DNA of 13,202 nt from Clostridiales bacterium (GTDB taxonomy: Bacteria; Bacillota; Clostridia; Lachnospirales; Lachnospiraceae). The DNA lies in contig JAHZAT010000026.1 of assembly GCA_019423795.1 (NCBI GenBank), positions 1-13,202 of the forward strand. The letters run 5' to 3'. Below, in pieces: positions 1 through 5,783 of the stretch; positions within the stretch are counted from its first letter, which is position 1; each line of letters opens with the position of its first letter. Made by a program: the position numbers and the translations under genes. Below the pieces are notes generated by a model, which did no database searches, was not told where the DNA came from, and saw only the letters and a list, made by a program, of their open reading frames with translations.

Positions 1-34
1 ACCCGTTCTTCATAAGAACCGCAGCAACTTTTAC

Positions 35-63
35 ATCATATCATGTTCTTTCTTATTTGTCAA
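35..63 (-). promoter_or_regulatory. sigma-A-type promoter reading off the left edge
   Basis: On the minus strand a perfect -35 TTGACA (58-63) is followed after exactly 17 bp by TATGAT (35-40), five of six matches to the -10 consensus. The predicted start is near position 28, so the transcript runs out of the window and its product is unknown. A 6-bp inverted repeat (GTTCTT at 5-10, AAGAAC at 14-19) would lie in the first 25 nt of the RNA. Confidence 0.7.
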
Positions 64-84
64 GCCTTTTTTCAAAAAGTTTTC

Positions 85-101
85 TTGGATAAAATATCCA
101 A
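85..101 (-). terminator. weak hairpin after tRNA-Ser(GGA)
   Basis: TTGGAT (85-90) and ATCCAA (96-101) form a 6-bp stem with a 5-nt loop directly after the tRNA 3' end on the minus strand. What follows is A-rich with only a short T run (GAAAACTTTTTG), so it is at best a weak terminator. It could instead be an RNA-processing or 3'-protection hairpin. Confidence 0.35.
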
Positions 102-190
102 CGGAGAAGGAGGGATTTGAACCCTCGCGCCGCTATTAACGACCTACTCACTTTCCAGGCGAGCCCCTTCAGCCACTTGGGTACTTCTCC
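102..190 (-). tRNA. tRNA-Ser (GGA anticodon)
   Basis: The 89-nt cloverleaf has acceptor arms GGAGAAG and CTTCTCC with discriminator G, a long class II variable arm typical of serine tRNA, and a T arm with GGTTCAAATCC. The anticodon loop CTGGAAA places GGA opposite 154-156. It should read UCC and UCU codons. The 3' CCA is not encoded; after the discriminator the sequence goes TTG. Maturation therefore needs 3' trimming, of the kind RNase Z performs on CCA-less precursors, and CCA addition. It is the second tRNA of a two-gene unit. As a UCN reader it is not expected to carry t6A. Confidence 0.96.
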
Positions 191-200
191 AAGGGTTGAT

Positions 201-220
201 ATCATGAGTTCTATCATGAT
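201..220. repeat. inverted repeat in the spacer between the two tRNA-Ser genes
   Basis: ATCATGA (201-207) and TCATGAT (214-220) are perfect 7-bp inverted arms around a 6-nt loop, in the 33-bp spacer between the tRNAs. The arms contain near-palindromic ATCATGAT, so they also read as direct repeats. No T tract follows on either strand, so it is not a terminator. A processing hairpin in the dicistronic tRNA precursor is possible. Confidence 0.45.
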
Positions 221-223
221 GAA

Positions 224-309
224 CGGAGAGGGTGGGATTCGAACCCACGCGCCCTTGCGGACAAACGGTTTTCAAGACCGCCTCGTTATGACCACTTCGA
301 TACCTCTCC
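224..309 (-). tRNA. tRNA-Ser (UGA anticodon)
   Basis: The 86-nt class II tRNA has acceptor arms GGAGAGG and CCTCTCC with discriminator G, a long variable arm (GTTTGTCCGCAAGGGCGC) and T arm GGTTCGAATCC. The anticodon loop CTTGAAA puts TGA opposite 272-274, so it should read UCA and, with wobble, other UCN codons. CCA is not encoded. It is the promoter-proximal member of the pair, about 45 nt downstream of the predicted transcription start. The stop codon of ispD lies only 100 bp upstream. Confidence 0.96.
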
Positions 310-327
310 ATAACGTATTCTGTTGTT

Positions 328-354
328 GTCGTTTTGTGTGTCTCACGCGACGAC
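328..354 (-). other. hairpin at the 5' end of the tRNA precursor
   Basis: GTCGT (328-332) pairs with ACGAC (350-354), and GTGTG (336-340) pairs with CACGC (344-348) with one G-U pair, giving a stem broken by a small internal loop. The predicted transcription start is about position 354, so this hairpin would open the tRNA leader. It is removed when the tRNA 5' end is matured. Function is not evident. Confidence 0.35.
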
Positions 355-360
355 TTGTTT

Positions 361-389
361 ATAATACCAAACCAGAATACATATGTCAA
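361..389 (-). promoter_or_regulatory. promoter of the tRNA-Ser pair
   Basis: On the minus strand TTGACA (384-389) is separated by 17 bp from TATTAT (361-366), a near-consensus sigma-A promoter as expected for stable RNA. It lies just after the ispD stop codon. No convincing terminator separates ispD from the tRNAs, so read-through from the ispD operon could also reach them. Confidence 0.8.
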
Positions 390-408
390 CACTTTTTTTA
401 AAGTTTTT

Positions 409-1197
409 TTATTTTTTTTGTTTTTTCTCTCTAAATCGCTTTTTATAGGCCTTCATCTGTAGATATATCAACTTATCATGTAACACATGAAGCTTGTGAA
501 AAACTTTCCTTACACGTACAAGATTCGTTGCAAGTCTAACATCCTCTGGTGTCGTGACCTTAATGTTATCATAACCACCTTCAAACAGTTTTACCGGCAC
601 ATTCCCATATGTTTCTACTACCATTGCATCATCGGTTACTTTTCCATCATCTTTTTCCATCATCTTTTCATATGCCTTTTTTACAAGGTCAAATTCAAAA
701 CATTGTGGTGTCTGAACCTGCCACAATGTTTTTCTCTCAGGTGTACGGATCGCGTAATTCTCCTCATCAACAACTTTAATCGTATCTTTCGATGGCATTC
801 CCACGACACATGCACGATATTTTTTTACATAGTATATGCATTTTTGTATTAATTCTGCACTGATCATCGGACGTGCTCCATCATGGATCAGTACATAATC
901 TGCATCCTCAATTGCTTCAAGCCCAAAATAAACGGATGCATAACGTTCCCATCCGCCTGGCACGATCTTTTTCACCTTATTAAAATGATAACGGTCTACA
1001 ATATACTCTTTACAGTAATCTATCTCGTCTTCTCCTGTAACAAGAATAACCTCATCTACAGCGCTCTCCTCAAAAGCCTTCAGCGCATAGTACACTAAAG
1101 GCCTTGATTTGATCAGCATATATTGTTTTGGGATTCCGCTTCCCATTCTTTTTCCTTCTCCTGCTGCCAAAACGATTGCCGCAATTTTTTCTCCCAT
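409..1197 (-). CDS. ispD: 2-C-methyl-D-erythritol 4-phosphate cytidylyltransferase
   Basis: IspD transfers CMP from CTP to 2-C-methyl-D-erythritol 4-phosphate, the third step of the MEP isoprenoid pathway in the cytosol. The chosen 262-residue product has the N-terminal nucleotide loop LAAGEGKRMG...PKQY (residues 10-26), the family signature IHDGARP (104-110), RTPERKTLWQVQTPQ (151-165), the TDD metal/substrate region (188-190) and VTTPEDVRLA (214-223). I start at the ATG at 1197 because AGGGG lies 7 nt before it. An ATG at 1221 would add eight residues and overlap tsaD, with no clear ribosome site. The enzyme core ends near residue 230. The last 30 or so residues are a lysine/arginine-rich tail longer than in typical 225-240-residue IspD. 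It is the last protein gene of the t6A/rnz cluster, starting 4 nt after the tsaD stop. Confidence 0.93.
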   Translation of the reverse strand: MGEKIAAIVLAAGEGKRMGSGIPKQYMLIKSRPLVYYALKAFEESAVDEVILVTGEDEIDYCKEYIVDRYHFNKVKKIVPGGWERYASVYFGLEAIEDADYVLIHDGARPMISAELIQKCIYYVKKYRACVVGMPSKDTIKVVDEENYAIRTPERKTLWQVQTPQCFEFDLVKKAYEKMMEKDDGKVTDDAMVVETYGNVPVKLFEGGYDNIKVTTPEDVRLATNLVRVRKVFHKLHVLHDKLIYLQMKAYKKRFREKKQKK

Positions 1198-1201
1198 GTA
1201 T

Positions 1202-2230
1202 TTACCCCTGTCTGGTACCAATCTTTAATCCAGGTACCGCATTCAGATCTAAACCGCTTCTTACACCATTGATATAGTCATAGTATCCACAAACCCCGAT
1301 CATTGCTGCATTATCTGTACAGAAAATAGGAGATGGATGATAAAATTCAATTCCTGCTTCCTTACATCTCTCGATCATTTTTGCACGAAATGCTCCATTG
1401 GATGCAACTCCACCTGCGATTGCAAGTTTCTTGTATCCTAATTCTTTCGCCGCTTCTACTCCGTGAGAACTCAAAACATCTACAACCGCTTCCTGGAAAG
1501 AAGCCGCGACATCCGCACGGTTTACTTCTTCACCTTTCATCTCGCACTTATTTAAATAATTCAATACTGAAGATTTTAATCCACTAAAACTAAAGTCCAT
1601 CTTAGAATCATTCACTTTCGCTCTTGGAAATGCAATTGCATTCTTATCCCCTTCCTTGGCAAGTGCTTCAATCTTTGGACCCCCTGGATATCCCAGTCCT
1701 ATCGCACGTGCTACTTTATCGAAGGCTTCTCCTGCTGCATCATCTCTTGTACAGCCAATAATCTCATATTTTCCATAATCCTTGACATCAACAAGGTGTG
1801 TATGCCCCCCTGATACGACCAGACATAAAAATGGAGGTTCTAAATCTGGATGTTCAATATAATTAGCGCAGATATGTCCTTCAATATGATGCACTCCTAC
1901 CAACGGTTTCTTCTTTGCAAACGCGAGTGCTTTCGCTTCTGCCACACCAACTAATAGTGCACCGACTAATCCTGGTCCATAAGTAACCGCGATCGCATCA
2001 ATACTGTCTAATGTTTCTCCTGCTTCTTTTAATGCTTCTCTTACTACAAAGTTCACTTTCTCTACATGTTTTCTTGAGGCAATCTCAGGGACAACACCGC
2101 CATATAGCTTATGCAGTTCGATCTGAGATGAAATGATATTGGATTTTACACATCTTCCATCCTCTACAACTGCTGCCGCTGTCTCATCGCAGGAAGATTC
2201 GATTGCCAGAATCTTAATCTTATCGCTCAT
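1202..2230 (-). CDS. tsaD: tRNA N6-adenosine threonylcarbamoyltransferase TsaD
   Basis: TsaD moves the threonylcarbamoyl group from threonylcarbamoyl-AMP to A37 of tRNAs reading ANN codons (t6A), working with TsaB and TsaE in the cytosol. The 342-residue protein has the ASKHA-fold Kae1/TsaD landmarks. These are ESSCDET (11-17), the metal site HHIEGH (114-119, ligands expected to be H115 and H119), SGGHTHL (140-146), GEAFDKVARAIGLGYPGGP, FSFSGLKSS, the nucleotide loop AIAGGVASN, and a C-terminal CTDNAAMIG carrying the metal-binding Asp. Length matches the family. AGGAG sits 7 nt before the ATG, inside the 9-nt gap after rnz. It shares the cluster with tsaB and tsaE; rnz lies between rimI and tsaD. 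Confidence 0.97.
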   Translation of the reverse strand: MSDKIKILAIESSCDETAAAVVEDGRCVKSNIISSQIELHKLYGGVVPEIASRKHVEKVNFVVREALKEAGETLDSIDAIAVTYGPGLVGALLVGVAEAKALAFAKKKPLVGVHHIEGHICANYIEHPDLEPPFLCLVVSGGHTHLVDVKDYGKYEIIGCTRDDAAGEAFDKVARAIGLGYPGGPKIEALAKEGDKNAIAFPRAKVNDSKMDFSFSGLKSSVLNYLNKCEMKGEEVNRADVAASFQEAVVDVLSSHGVEAAKELGYKKLAIAGGVASNGAFRAKMIERCKEAGIEFYHPSPIFCTDNAAMIGVCGYYDYINGVRSGLDLNAVPGLKIGTRQG

Positions 2231-2239
2231 CGTATTCTC

Positions 2240-3154
2240 CTATTCTTCCTGAAAATCTAAAGTTATCGTCTTACCGTCTTTTCCAGCTTTTGCTCTAGGG
2301 AAAATCGACTTCACTTTCCCCATAAATTCTTCTGCCCGGACTAATGACGGACTATAATGAGTTAACCACATCTGTTTTACATCTGCTTCTTTTGCAAGAT
2401 GCGCAGCTTCGTAAAATGTCATGTGTTTATATTCTCTTGCTTTCTTTTCTTTTCCTTCTTCTCCATACATTCCTTCACAAATAAATAAATCTGCATTCTT
2501 TGCGTGTTCAGAAATTGTCTGGACTGGTCTTGTATCCGTACAATATGTCAATTTAATTCCAGGTCTAGGACTTCCTAAGATCATATCACTTGTAAGTACA
2601 CGACCATCTTCACTTGTCACAGTTTCTCCCTTTTGGAGCCTGTTCCAGTATTTCATCGGGATGTCATTTTCCTTTGCCTTTACAGGATCAAACTTCCCAG
2701 CTCTTGGGATGATCATATTATAGCCATAACAAGGCACATTATGTTTTACATAGAAAGCTTCAATTTTATAGCCATCCATCTCAATAACGTGCTCTTTCTC
2801 ATTTAATTCATAAAATTCGATCGGAAATGGAAGTTCTGGTGCGATCACGCGCAGTGAATTCACAACCCTTTCTACGCCTTTTGGTCCTATGATCAAAAGA
2901 GGTTCTGTTCGTTCTGCATTTCCAAGTGTTAAAAGAAGTCCTGGAAGTCCACTGATATGATCTGCATGAAAATGTGTAAAACAGATCGCATCTAATGGTT
3001 TAACACTCCAGCCCCTCTCTTTAATTCCTACCTGTGTTCCCTCCCCGCAGTCGATCAACAGACTATGCCCGTTGAACCTTGTCATACATGCGGTCAACTT
3101 TCTATATGGAAGCGGCATCATTCCACCGGTTCCAAGTAAACATACATCTAACAT
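2240..3154 (-). CDS. rnz: ribonuclease Z
   Basis: RNase Z is a zinc metallo-beta-lactamase-fold endonuclease that cuts tRNA precursors after the discriminator base, mainly those without an encoded CCA. The 304-residue protein shows the hallmark THFHADH (60-66). The remaining metal ligands are expected at H138 (VKHNV), D207 (CTDTR) and H266 (THYSP). HMTFYEAA (244-251) is also typical. Residues 150-200 (RAGKFDP...GSPRPGIK) resemble the flexible arm that clamps tRNA. An AAAGGTGAT ribosome site lies right before the ATG. It starts 10 nt after the rimI stop and ends 9 nt before tsaD. The substrates fit the context: both tRNA-Ser genes downstream lack CCA. Confidence 0.95.
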   Translation of the reverse strand: MLDVCLLGTGGMMPLPYRKLTACMTRFNGHSLLIDCGEGTQVGIKERGWSVKPLDAICFTHFHADHISGLPGLLLTLGNAERTEPLLIIGPKGVERVVNSLRVIAPELPFPIEFYELNEKEHVIEMDGYKIEAFYVKHNVPCYGYNMIIPRAGKFDPVKAKENDIPMKYWNRLQKGETVTSEDGRVLTSDMILGSPRPGIKLTYCTDTRPVQTISEHAKNADLFICEGMYGEEGKEKKAREYKHMTFYEAAHLAKEADVKQMWLTHYSPSLVRAEEFMGKVKSIFPRAKAGKDGKTITLDFQEE

Positions 3155-3164
3155 AAATCACCTT

Positions 3165-3359
3165 TTATGATAATATCTCACTCTTCTCTGTTACCTTTGG
3201 AGAAATCTCAAATTGTTTTACGATACGATCGTAACATCTCTCACAAATCTTAAATTCATGAATCTGCGTATCTTTGTTTGAGAAATACCCCCATTCTTTT
3301 TTAACTTCTATATAATCTGTTTTATTGTTTAATAACTGTCCACATACATTACATTTCAT
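3165..3359 (-). CDS. possible separate 64-residue zinc-ribbon protein started inside rimI
   Basis: An in-frame ATG (3357-3359) at codon 181 of the rimI frame is preceded by TAAGGAGG (3368-3375), a full Shine-Dalgarno match, with 8-nt spacing. The product would be 64 residues with CNVC and CERC pairs 36 residues apart from first to first Cys, consistent with one zinc site. The ribosome site falls in the low-complexity linker (RKEENE), where coding constraint is weak. I infer that this domain either was an independent downstream gene that lost an upstream stop, or is still made alone. No function is recognised for it. Confidence 0.5.
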   Translation of the reverse strand: MKCNVCGQLLNNKTDYIEVKKEWGYFSNKDTQIHEFKICERCYDRIVKQFEISPKVTEKSEILS

Positions 3360-3899
3360 CTCATTCTCCTCCTTACGCTCATCATTATAAACGGGCGTTT
3401 CTGAAGAATCCAGTGGAAATGATTGGTCATCTGTTGAAATTTCACAAAACATTAAGATCGCATCCTCGATCGGATCCTTATAATACTTTGCTCTGCGTCC
3501 ATATTCTTCAAATCCATTCTTTAAATAAAACTGATACGCTGCTTCGTTTGATTCTCTGACCTCCAAATAGATCGTGTCTACCCCTATCTCCTGATACCTT
3601 CGTCTGAACTCATGAAACAACAATGTGCCAATTCCCATTTTCCTTATAAATGGAATCATTGCGATCCTATGTAATTCTGCCTGATCTAACACATGCTCAG
3701 CGATTATATATCCACTAATACGATTTCTGTCTCTCCATACATAAATATCACTAGTTTTACGATAATAGAAAGACTCAATACTATCGAAACTCCATGGTCT
3801 GTGAAAAGAAAGTTTTTCTATCTCTGCGATCATCGGAAGATCTTCTGGAAGTGCTTTCCTCACATGCCATTCTCTGGCTGTTATACTACTTTTGTCCAT
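3165..3899 (-). CDS. rimI: RimI-type GNAT acetyltransferase with C-terminal zinc-ribbon extension
   Basis: Residues 11-154 form a RimI-like GNAT domain, the family that acetylates the N-terminus of ribosomal protein S18. Visible motifs are ELHRIAMIPFIRKMGIG (75-91, with the acetyl-CoA loop R86-x-x-G-x-G91), YLEVRESNEAAYQFYLKNGF (111-130) and YYKDPIEDAILM (139-150). RimI is usually about 150 residues, but this frame runs to 244. After an acidic linker (155-180) comes a domain with CNVC (183-186) and CERC (219-222), likely a small zinc ribbon. M181 has a perfect ribosome site of its own (separate entry), so the frame may be a fusion, two products from one frame, or both. The start overlaps tsaB by 14 nt, which supports translational coupling. 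The placement of RimI in the t6A cluster is classical. Confidence 0.88.
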   Translation of the reverse strand: MDKSSITAREWHVRKALPEDLPMIAEIEKLSFHRPWSFDSIESFYYRKTSDIYVWRDRNRISGYIIAEHVLDQAELHRIAMIPFIRKMGIGTLLFHEFRRRYQEIGVDTIYLEVRESNEAAYQFYLKNGFEEYGRRAKYYKDPIEDAILMFCEISTDDQSFPLDSSETPVYNDERKEENEMKCNVCGQLLNNKTDYIEVKKEWGYFSNKDTQIHEFKICERCYDRIVKQFEISPKVTEKSEILS

Positions 3900-4596
3900 G
3901 AAGCCTCTCTTCTCTCTCTCGTTCAGCCTGAGATTTTCTTAAATATTCTGGCACAAATTCGTCTGCACTTTCATAAATTCCCTGTGCAAAATATACTTGT
4001 GCTAACGTTCCGACTGCTGCTGCTCTCTGGCGGTTTGCATGTGCTGGAGCAAAAATTGCCAGATCACCCATCTTCTCTAAGATTTCTTCTTTATATACTG
4101 GTACGCCATCCCCAAGGAATACAACTGGTTCATTGTATTCCCTCAACTGTATCAAAGTATCTTCTACACTCTGGGCACATTGTTCCTTTAAGACTTTCAT
4201 TTCACTGCCTTCAAATCGGTAAAATCCCGTATACACTTGTTTTCTTCTGGCATCCATCATTGGACAAATGATCATGGACGTTCCAAACAACTGATATGCA
4301 AGTCCATCTACAGTTGGCACAGGAATGATCGGTTTATCCAGTGCTAGTCCTAGTCCTTTGGCTGTTGCTGCGCCAATGCGAAGTCCCGTAAAAGAACCTG
4401 GTCCTTTTGCTACCGCAACCGCATCAATATCTTCTATCTCAAAGGATGTTCTCTTGATCACTTCATCTAACATCGGAAGTAACGTCTGAGAATGTGTTAA
4501 TTTATTTCCAGTCGTATACTCTGCGATCAACTGATCATCTTCGATCAATGCCACAGAAGCTACCAGACCAGAGCTGTCCAGTACTAATAATTTCAT
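3886..4596 (-). CDS. tsaB: t6A biosynthesis protein TsaB
   Basis: TsaB is the non-catalytic ASKHA-fold partner that bridges TsaD and TsaE in bacterial t6A synthesis. The 236-residue protein has the N-terminal strand LVLDSSG (4-10), THSQTLLPML (34-43) and the hallmark GPGSFTGLRIG (65-75). Length is normal for the Gram-positive form. Its ATG follows the tsaE stop with no gap (TAGATG), and GGAGG lies 8 nt upstream inside tsaE. Its end overlaps rimI by 14 nt. The tight packing implies coupled translation of the complex partners. Confidence 0.95.
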   Translation of the reverse strand: MKLLVLDSSGLVASVALIEDDQLIAEYTTGNKLTHSQTLLPMLDEVIKRTSFEIEDIDAVAVAKGPGSFTGLRIGAATAKGLGLALDKPIIPVPTVDGLAYQLFGTSMIICPMMDARRKQVYTGFYRFEGSEMKVLKEQCAQSVEDTLIQLREYNEPVVFLGDGVPVYKEEILEKMGDLAIFAPAHANRQRAAAVGTLAQVYFAQGIYESADEFVPEYLRKSQAEREREERLHGQK

Positions 4597-5022
4597 CTAT
4601 TGTTCCTCCATTTCTATCTCTCGATAGTCAAATCCTTTTTCTAAATCTTTGCGAATCGTAATCTTTTGATAATGATCTGGCAGAATCTCCTCGATCAGAT
4701 TTGCCCATTCGATCAGACAGACTCCTTCTCCATAAACATAATCCTCATATCCGATCTCGTCCATCTCTTCAATATCACCAATACGATAAACATCAAAATG
4801 ATATAGTGGAAGCCTTCCCTCTTCATATTCTCTTACGATCGTAAAAGTCGGACTCTGAATTGGTTCTGTGATGCCAAGTCCATCTGCCAACCCTTTTGTA
4901 AATACAGTCTTACCAACCCCAAGATCTCCATATAAACAGATCACCTGTCCAGGCTGTGCCTCCTGTCCGATCTTCTTTCCGATCTCATACGTATCTTCTG
5001 CACAAAAACTTTGTACGATCAT
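4597..5022 (-). CDS. tsaE: t6A biosynthesis ATPase TsaE
   Basis: TsaE is a P-loop ATPase needed for multiple rounds of t6A synthesis by TsaB-TsaD. The 141-residue product carries Walker A GDLGVGKT (32-39), the switch-like SPTF (57-60), HFDVYR (75-80) and the conserved EW pair (105-106). Length fits the family. AAGGAG lies 11 nt before the ATG, inside the end of the upstream gene, whose stop is only 3 nt away. It leads the tsaE-tsaB-rimI block. Confidence 0.95.
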   Translation of the reverse strand: MIVQSFCAEDTYEIGKKIGQEAQPGQVICLYGDLGVGKTVFTKGLADGLGITEPIQSPTFTIVREYEEGRLPLYHFDVYRIGDIEEMDEIGYEDYVYGEGVCLIEWANLIEEILPDHYQKITIRKDLEKGFDYREIEMEEQ

Positions 5023-5025
5023 TTT

Positions 5026-5661
5026 CTATTCTTCTCCTTCTGAATTCTCTTGAACTTCTGATTCTGATACTTCAATCTGAGTTTCCTTTTCTACTTCTGT
5101 CTCTTCCTGCTCAGTTTCTGTAGACGCCTTGGAATATTTTGAAATATCTCCTCCATCTGTCTGTGCCTGAACAGCCTTCTTTCTTGCTTCTTTGATGTGT
5201 TCTTTCATATAATCTAACATCTTTTCTCTGTCATCACCAAGTTCATAATCTGGAAATACAAATGCCTGCTGTTTTCCTGTATACAATAATGTCAGCCCCA
5301 TAAAATGCGTGATCTTATAAACTCTGTTCCACTCGATCGTCGCACTTTCTTCTCCTAGCTCTACAAAAATACCATCATCTCGTAAAGTGTAGTACGTCGG
5401 ATTCTTGTATACTGGATTCTCAATTGCCTGTTTCTTTGCTTTTACATATATCATCAGCGGGTTAATGACAACAAATAATGCAATAACGACTACACCAAAA
5501 ATAATATTCGTCTGTCCTTCTGGCTGACCGATTCCGTGGACGATCATATATGCTCCGACTCCCAACATAAAAATCGTCAAAATCGCCTGTACTCCGGAAT
5601 ACGTGTATGCTAATGAAAATTTAAAAATATCTTTCGCTTTTAATTGTGTATGAAATTTCAT
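5026..5661 (-). CDS. YcxB-like membrane protein with acidic tail
   Basis: The 211-residue protein has a short basic N-terminus, two predicted transmembrane helices (about 21-43 and 52-73), and then a cytosolic beta-rich segment (about 88-137) with NPVYKNPTYYTLRDDGI and VFPDYEL. This layout resembles the YcxB family, a conserved but functionally unassigned membrane domain. The final 32 residues (180-211) contain 14 Glu and are probably disordered. AAGGAG stands 8 nt before the ATG. It is the first gene of the t6A cluster, ending 3 nt before tsaE, so it is co-transcribed. I cannot assign a biochemical role; the family call rests on layout and short motifs. Confidence 0.7.
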   Translation of the reverse strand: MKFHTQLKAKDIFKFSLAYTYSGVQAILTIFMLGVGAYMIVHGIGQPEGQTNIIFGVVVIALFVVINPLMIYVKAKKQAIENPVYKNPTYYTLRDDGIFVELGEESATIEWNRVYKITHFMGLTLLYTGKQQAFVFPDYELGDDREKMLDYMKEHIKEARKKAVQAQTDGGDISKYSKASTETEQEETEVEKETQIEVSESEVQENSEGEE

Positions 5662-5696
5662 CTTAATTCTCCTTACCTTTTCTCTGTTAATGAAAT

Positions 5697-5705
5697 ATTA
5701 TACCA
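5697..5705 (-). promoter_or_regulatory. extended -10 promoter of the YcxB-t6A-rnz-ispD cluster
   Basis: The minus strand has TGGTATAAT, a perfect -10 hexamer (5697-5702) with the TGN extension. At a 17-bp spacing only TTGGTT (5720-5725) stands in for a -35, so the extended -10 likely does the work. It lies about 36 bp before the start of the first gene and next to the divergent spoVT promoter. Confidence 0.65.
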
Positions 5706-5713
5706 TAATCCGG

Positions 5714-5742
5714 GTATAAAACCAATGATTTTACAAATACTA
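5714..5742 (+). promoter_or_regulatory. sigma-G-like promoter of spoVT
   Basis: GTATA (5714-5718), 17 bp, then AATACTA (5736-5742). This fits the forespore sigma-G pattern (GHATR, 17-18 bp, CATWHTA) at all positions except the first base of the -10. The predicted start is about 35 nt before the spoVT ATG. In Bacillus, spoVT is known to be sigma-G dependent. No equally good sigma-A promoter is seen on this strand. Confidence 0.55.
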
Positions 5743-5783
5743 CAAGCATACACGAAAACCAATGAATATGGAGGATCTTAAGA

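Noticed and set aside
117..401. Open frames on both strands across the tRNA region (about 94 and 82 codons)
   Set aside because: They span two clear tRNA-Ser genes and their promoter, have no ribosome site and no protein-like composition.
487..1098. Plus-strand open frames opposite ispD
   Set aside because: They are antisense shadows rich in Cys, Phe and Ile; the minus strand encodes a full IspD with all motifs.
1198..1221. IspD start at 1221
   Set aside because: It overlaps tsaD and has no clear ribosome site, whereas AGGGG precedes the ATG at 1197.
3693..4271. A 192-codon plus-strand frame opposite rimI and tsaB
   Set aside because: It crosses two well-supported minus-strand genes, lacks a ribosome site and shows no domain-like motif.
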